Positions 59,583-64,000 of a stretch of 64,000 nucleotides of DNA are shown here, one piece after another (position 1 is the first letter of the stretch; every line of letters begins with the position of its first letter). A program made the position numbers and the translations under genes. The notes under the pieces were generated by a model. It worked only from the letters and a program-made list of their open reading frames with translations, searched no databases and was not told the origin of the DNA. Where the stretch lies: contig NC_079973.1 of assembly GCF_029852145.1 (NCBI RefSeq), forward strand, positions 17,740,618-17,804,617, read 5' to 3'. Source of the stretch: Microplitis mediator (lineage: Eukaryota; Arthropoda; Insecta; Hymenoptera; Braconidae).

Positions 59583-60275
59583 ATTGATAATGTAACCAAG
59601 ACTTACTAAAAGATCAATCGTTGCATTACGGTTTTTCACACATTCCTGAAAGGATTTTCGTAAACATAGAAAATCGTCGAGATACACAACCGAAGAAAAA
59701 CCTCTTAAACGGAGAAAACCAACCACTGGCTTTAAAAGCTTAATGAAATCCCGTGAACTTGAACATAAACCAAAAGGTAAACATACAATTCCATATATTT
59801 GTCCTCTCAAAAGAAATCTCAGGAATTTTTGATGACCCTTCCAAACAGGAATAAAAAAAAGGCATCTTTCAGATCGACAGTTGCCATGAAACAACCTAAT
59901 TTCAGAAGGTTACAAGCAGATCTAAGATCTTCGAGCTCGAAATGCTCCGTTTGAATAAAAAGATTTAGACTTTTTAAATTTAGAATGAATCTCTGCTGCC
60001 CGTCTGACTTAGGTACAAGAAAATAAGGTGAAAGAAATTGTTCAGCAACTGGTTCGACCGGAACAATTGCTCCAATCATCAGCAGTCTATCCAATTCCAT
60101 CTGAATATACGAAGATTCCTGTCTCGACCAAACTTAATCTAAAGGTGGTTGATCTTGTGACGGAATATAAATGAATGGTATTTTATACCCTCTGACGCAT
60201 TGAATAATAAACTTATCATCCGTGATTGTCCTCCAAACTTTCCAAAAATGGCTCAAACGACCAGCAAGATTACTT
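59583..60275 (-). pseudogene. DIRS-like reverse transcriptase, palm region
   Basis: The minus strand reads NLAGRLSHFWKVWRTIT and CVRGYKIPFIYIP, then a TAA complementary to 60134-60136. It continues MELDRLLMIGAIVPVEPV, FLSPYFLVPKSDG, FILNLKSLNLFI and MATVDLKDAF. A frameshift near 59850 precedes FIPVWKGHQKFLRFLLRG, IVCLPFGLCSSSRDF and the catalytic VVYLDDFLCL. Protein features are those of DIRS reverse transcriptases. The frame is then cut by the LTR-like insertion at SLGYIIN. Inactive. Confidence 0.82.
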
Positions 60276-60288
60276 ACATTTTCAGTAT

Positions 60289-60690
60289 CTACTGACGAGT
60301 TTGAGCACGATCACGGTTGTGTCGGAACTGATTCGACTTCGGATGAGCTGGCGGCTTCAATTGGTTCTTGAAAGTCGGTGGTTTCTTCAATGGAAAACTC
60401 TTGTAGCTCGCCTGAGACCCCGACTTTTGTTGACTCGACGAGCTCCGTAAGTTTAAAGACTTCGGTGGGAAAGTCTTTTTGGCTGGTGGAGGTTTCATTT
60501 CCTCACCCACCTTACCCATAGCTTCCTTTACCTTGTCCACTAATTTCTCTCCAAACAAATAATTGTCGGTAACGAGCTTCTCCAGCGTCGCAGCCCATTG
60601 CTTAGAGAGAGTAGGTAAAATGCAAGCTTTCCTCGCAACTGTCTGAGAACTTTTTTTCCGTTTTCCGTACTCGCTTACGAGGCATCTATA
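60289..60690 (-). pseudogene. DIRS-like ORF1 (gag-like) C-terminal part
   Basis: Minus-strand frame with RKACILPTLSKQWAATLEK, LVTDNYLFGEKLVDKVKEAM and a basic, proline- and serine-rich tail ending RHNRDRAQTRQ. The LFGEKL...KVKEA segment and basic tail are typical of DIRS ORF1 proteins. The ATG at 60558 is internal. The N-terminal part is missing or lies in unrecognisable AT-rich sequence beyond 60690. Confidence 0.65.
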
Positions 60691-61155
60691 ATTTATTTAT
60701 TTGTTCATTAATATTGTAACAAAAATGTTACGATGTTGTAGAAGAAAATGCCCCTGATGAACAAAAAAATTTTTAGCTTAAATTTAAAACAAACTTACCA
60801 TAATTAATTAATTGCTTATTAAATAAGATATTGGTTAATATTTTTATTGAACAAACACAAATTGTCAGTCGAAAAAACAAGTGAATGAATTGACCGTTGT
60901 GACACCATAACTTTGATCGGTACGACCCCAACCAATTTTTGAGAAAATAAACTGAATTTAAAAAAAAAAGGATTGAAAATTATACTTTTATAAAAATTAA
61001 AATGGATTGAAAAATGTCTGTAGATTATATACATATCAATTATAAGCTCTTTTCTTCTTGTAAAATATATAAAAAACCTTATGATACTGTCCTTGATTTT
61101 AAGATCAAAAGTCGATCAATTTTTTATTTATTAATTATTATTAATAAGTAATTAA
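60691..61155. other. Gene-free AT-rich spacer
   Basis: Contains a small hairpin, GTAACAAAAATGTTAC near 60717, but no coding or element end I can define. It separates the DIRS-like element from the I-like LINE. Confidence 0.45.
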
Positions 61156-61364
61156 TTCATTCGCCAGTCAACGTCCGTACTGAGCAGACGTGTTTCTAAG
61201 TGCTCCGTTTTACGAGTGTGTTGTGCTGCTATTAGTGTGCAAGTGTTCGTGGACAATCATTACTGTTACAAGTGTCGAATAAACCGTGCCTCCCGCGCTT
61301 TTGTTATAAATTTATTTCTGCTACGCGGTGAGTCTCTGTACCAAGAGATTTATTAACCGTCACA

Positions 61365-62633
61365 ATGTCTCACCCTGGAAGTTACACCCGAGCCCTCTTA
61401 ACCGAAAACCTTCCTTCTAAAGAACATGCCATCATCTTGGACTCAATCGACGGTGTACAAATCCACGAATATGCAGTCGCAGTTGGAAGCAAAATTGGAC
61501 CAGAAAACATCCGACATCTCTCAAGGATCGCAAATAACCGAGTCTGTATCTACTTATCGACAAAGGAAATTGCTGACAACCTTATCGAAAACCATAAAAC
61601 GGTAAAGTTGAGAGACACTAATATCTATATTCGGCCTCTAATCTCTCGCAACAAAAGATTAATTCTGTCTAATGTCCCACCAATAATCCCCGATGACATC
61701 ATCATTTCCAAGCTAAAAGAATCCAAAATTAATCCTGTCTCAAATATATCGACACTTCGTGCTGGATTAAACATTCCTGGATACCAACACATCTTAAGCT
61801 TTAGACGGCAAGTATTTATCATACCCGAAGAATCCATCAACATTCCCCCACTATGGAAAATAGACTATGATGACACGTCTTACTACATCTATCCCACTCT
61901 CGACACAATGCTGTGTTTTAATTGTAAAAAGGAGGGGCACCTGGCGAAAGCCTGTACAGCAAATTCAAACCCCCAAATTGACGCAAATAAAACCAAAGAG
62001 ACTACGGACCCCCACTCTCCCCCTAAAACTAATGTCACCCAGAAGCCTATTTTTCCCTCTCTGCCACCAATAGCTTCAACCCGTAGTGAGACAGATAGCA
62101 CCACAATTCCAGGTGAGGAAAATGACAAAGCAAATCCTCCCACTAAACGACCAAGATCGAGCGGATCAGTCGGATCTTCGCAAGCGTCTGTGCCGACCCT
62201 AGATCTGCTATTCGCAAAACCTAAAATTGTGGAACAAATAAGACAAGCAAAAAAAGTCAAACCAAATTCGAATACCTTATCTCTGCCTTCATCAATAAGG
62301 ATGGCTATGCTGAACTCTCCACCAGATTTTCCTTACACGTATACCCAGCTAGTTGCTTTCCTAGAGGACGCACCTAAAATAAAAATTATCGAGGATCTCT
62401 TATCAAAGCACAATTCCAAGGCAGCCGACACTGTTGTGATGCTGAGAAAGCTATATGACTTCCTCGAGAATCGAAAACAAAAGCATCGCTTCACCCGTGT
62501 TATCAACAGAATCGAAGGAAATGTCATGGACGAAACTTCTTCACAAAGCTCGTATGCCTCCAATGACGAGCTTATGAATCTGGAGGAGTCGACAGTGGGC
62601 CTTGCTCCGACAGATTCTCAAGGATCAGTATAA
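61365..62633 (+). CDS. I-like LINE ORF1 (CCHC nucleic-acid-binding protein)
   Basis: A 422-residue open frame starting MSHPGSYTRALLTENLPS. The N-terminal 170 residues resemble the RRM-like half of insect I/Jockey ORF1 proteins (NNRVCIYLSTKEIADNL, IYIRPLISRNKRLILSNVPP). A single zinc knuckle, CFNCKKEGHLAKAC, lies near residues 185-198. A long Pro/Ser/Thr-rich disordered segment follows, then a charged C-terminal helical region (LLSKHNSKAADTVVMLRKLY). The role is packaging element RNA. No internal stop. ORF2 begins 59 bases after its TAA. Confidence 0.85.
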   Translation: MSHPGSYTRALLTENLPSKEHAIILDSIDGVQIHEYAVAVGSKIGPENIRHLSRIANNRVCIYLSTKEIADNLIENHKTVKLRDTNIYIRPLISRNKRLILSNVPPIIPDDIIISKLKESKINPVSNISTLRAGLNIPGYQHILSFRRQVFIIPEESINIPPLWKIDYDDTSYYIYPTLDTMLCFNCKKEGHLAKACTANSNPQIDANKTKETTDPHSPPKTNVTQKPIFPSLPPIASTRSETDSTTIPGEENDKANPPTKRPRSSGSVGSSQASVPTLDLLFAKPKIVEQIRQAKKVKPNSNTLSLPSSIRMAMLNSPPDFPYTYTQLVAFLEDAPKIKIIEDLLSKHNSKAADTVVMLRKLYDFLENRKQKHRFTRVINRIEGNVMDETSSQSSYASNDELMNLEESTVGLAPTDSQGSV

Positions 62634-62692
62634 TTTCGGCACAAACACCGATAGTCTAACCTTTCCATCACTCTTAACATAATCTACCAATA

Positions 62693-64000
62693 ATGCATAT
62701 CTTGCAGTGGAATATCAATGGCTTCTTTGCGAAAAAAAAATTTCCTGGAACTTCTGATAGAGGAACCTAATTGTGACTGCATCTGCTTACAAGAAACTAA
62801 CTTTAAAGGAAACTTCTGTGCTACTATCCACGGATACCAGGCGGTATATAAAAATCGAAATACCTCAACGAAAGCCAGTGGAGGCGTTGCAATCTACGTT
62901 AAGGAAAAGTGGATCATGGAACCGCTTCATCTCAACACCCCCCTAGAAGCTACGGCCGTGTATGTTCGAACCGCTCACCCCCTTACTATTTGCAACATAT
63001 ACCTCCCAAATAGTAGAACACTGAATAAGAACGAGCTTCGTGACCTCGTTAACCAGCTGCCCACGCCATTTATCATTTGCGGAGATTTTAATGGTCACAA
63101 CTCGTTATGGGGATCTGATAATACAGATGGCCGAGGTAAAACCATAGAAACCTGGTACAACGAGCTCGATGAGGTTATCCTCCTCAATAATGGGTCAAGC
63201 ACACACTTCGACGTTAAATCAGCCAGACAAACTTCCATTGATCTCACCTTTGCTTCATCTTCCATAGCTAGCGACCTTGAATGGACTGCCCGTGAAGACA
63301 ATTTCAGCAGTGACCATTACCCGATCGAAATCGACCTCCATAGGACAATCAACGAAGCATCGTGCTTCCCCCAAAAATGGTTAATAAAGAATGCTAACTG
63401 GAATTTGTTCCACAACATTCTTAACGAGGAAAAACAGTCCCTTCCTGAGCCTTCGTCTTTCGTTAACATGACAGCTAATGAGATCATTGCACCGTTCATT
63501 GAAGTCATAACTACAGCAGCCAACGATTCTATCCCCAAATCGTCAGGGTTAATACGACGAAAATCTGTCCCATGGTGGAACACCGACTGTCAAGCTGCAA
63601 TCAAAGACTCTAAAAAATCATTCCGTAAATACAAAAAGAATCCTAGTGTAGAAAACATGGTTGCATTTAAAAAATGTCGAGCTGTTGCTCGGCGCACCGT
63701 TAAATCAAGTAAAATAGATTGCTGGAACAATTTTACCTCCACAATCAATGAGCAAACACCTCCAGCAGTTGTATGGAATAAAATCAGACGCATTTCCGGT
63801 AAATGTTCTCCTCTTCACACACCGACCATCGCGAATCCTAATGGTAAGATAGTTGAGAACCCCCAGGAAACAGCCAACATTCTGGCAGAAGCATTCGCCT
63901 CAAATTCAAGAAGACCTAACCCCATGGGAAGTGAGTCCTGCACCTCGCCTAAGTCGCAACCTGTAGATATGGAATCAACGTGTAACCTAGACCATATTAA
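62693..64000 (+). pseudogene. I-like LINE ORF2, endonuclease part, one frameshift, truncated by window
   Basis: The ATG at 62693 starts MHILQWNINGFFAKK. After the nine-A run at 62732-62740 the frame must shift by one to continue NFLELLIEEPNCDCICLQET; with eight As it would be in register. From there the frame is open to the window end: KASGGVAIYVKEKW, ICNIYLPNSRTLNKN, FIICGDFNGHNSLWG, SSDHYPIEIDL, and the linker SVPWWNTDCQAAIKDSKK. The endonuclease motifs (LQET, GDFN, SDH) are intact. The homopolymer may be a real mutation or an assembly error. Confidence 0.82.

Larger units (their letters stand above)
53476..60690 (-). mobile_element. DIRS-like tyrosine-recombinase retroelement with two LTR-like insertions
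   Basis: The minus-strand order is gag-like region, reverse transcriptase, RNase H remnant and tyrosine recombinase overlapping the end of the reverse transcriptase frame, as in DIRS elements. Near the 3' end, sequence around 53480-53513 plus 55687-55708 is inverted against 55876-55925 (CCCAATTATTAGAGTGT-like facing ACACTCGAATAATTGGG; GCACGAGAGATTAC facing AATCTCTCGTGC). A GAGCCCG/CGGGCTC hairpin lies at 55918-55935. Two copies of one LTR-like repeat interrupt it, one in this inverted terminus and one in the reverse transcriptase. Confidence 0.82.
61156..64000 (+). mobile_element. I-like LINE, 5' half, runs off the window
   Basis: Base composition changes sharply near 61156, where the 5' UTR seems to start (GCCAGTCAACGTCCG). 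ORF1 and the first 430 codons of ORF2 follow. ORF1 is intact; ORF2 has one frameshift in a nine-A run. The protein types fit the I clade, with an endonuclease starting LQWNING. The reverse transcriptase and 3' end lie outside the window. Confidence 0.8.

Overview
The window is AT-rich eukaryotic repeat DNA. Its content points to an insect, and I guess a hymenopteran such as a parasitoid wasp. That guess rests on the mix of R1/Waldo-like, I-like and CR1/Jockey-like LINEs, a Ty3/gypsy fragment, a DIRS-like tyrosine-recombinase element and many palindromic MITE-like repeats. I found no host protein gene, tRNA, rRNA or prokaryotic-style operon. Nearly every recognisable coding stretch belongs to a transposable element, usually broken.

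Layout. 1-1000: minus-strand Ty3/gypsy relic, with gag and its zinc knuckle joined to the integrase C-terminus and the rest of pol missing. 1005-8313: two (TTA)n tracts of about 1.4 and 1.6 kb enclosing a nearly intact plus-strand two-ORF LINE (LINE-1, 2395-6700). 8314-12563: a decayed minus-strand LINE (LINE-2), tail-to-tail with LINE-1 across the second tract. 12.6-19.1 kb: AT-rich DNA with minisatellite arrays, small palindromic elements and a solo-LTR-like repeat carrying five covarying hairpins. 19.1-22.6 kb: dead minus-strand LINE-3 interrupted by a SINE-like retroposon. 22.8-35.9 kb: palindromic elements, LINE fragments, hairpin-rich repeats and a solo LTR. 36-44 kb: one copy of an undescribed palindromic repeat (here 'family P') split by a Waldo-like R1-clade LINE and by a 1.96 kb solo-LTR-like element. 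44-53.3 kb: more family P copies and nested long-inverted-repeat elements. 53.5-60.7 kb: a DIRS-like element with an intact tyrosine recombinase, hit twice by the same 2.1 kb LTR-like repeat in opposite orientations. 61.2-64 kb: the 5' half of an I-like LINE that runs off the window.

How the parts relate. The window is best read as nested insertions. Family P copies carry an internal TATG/TG (CATA) microsatellite, and in two copies that microsatellite has been the landing site for three other elements. Four or more unrelated LTR-like repeats share an unusual architecture: tandem short stem-loops whose two stem sides change together from unit to unit while the loop stays similar. This covariation, seen by eye, is the most interesting signal here and may reflect an RNA- or DNA-level structural function. 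Long perfect or near-perfect inverted repeats are also very dense and would be natural sources of double-stranded RNA if transcribed.
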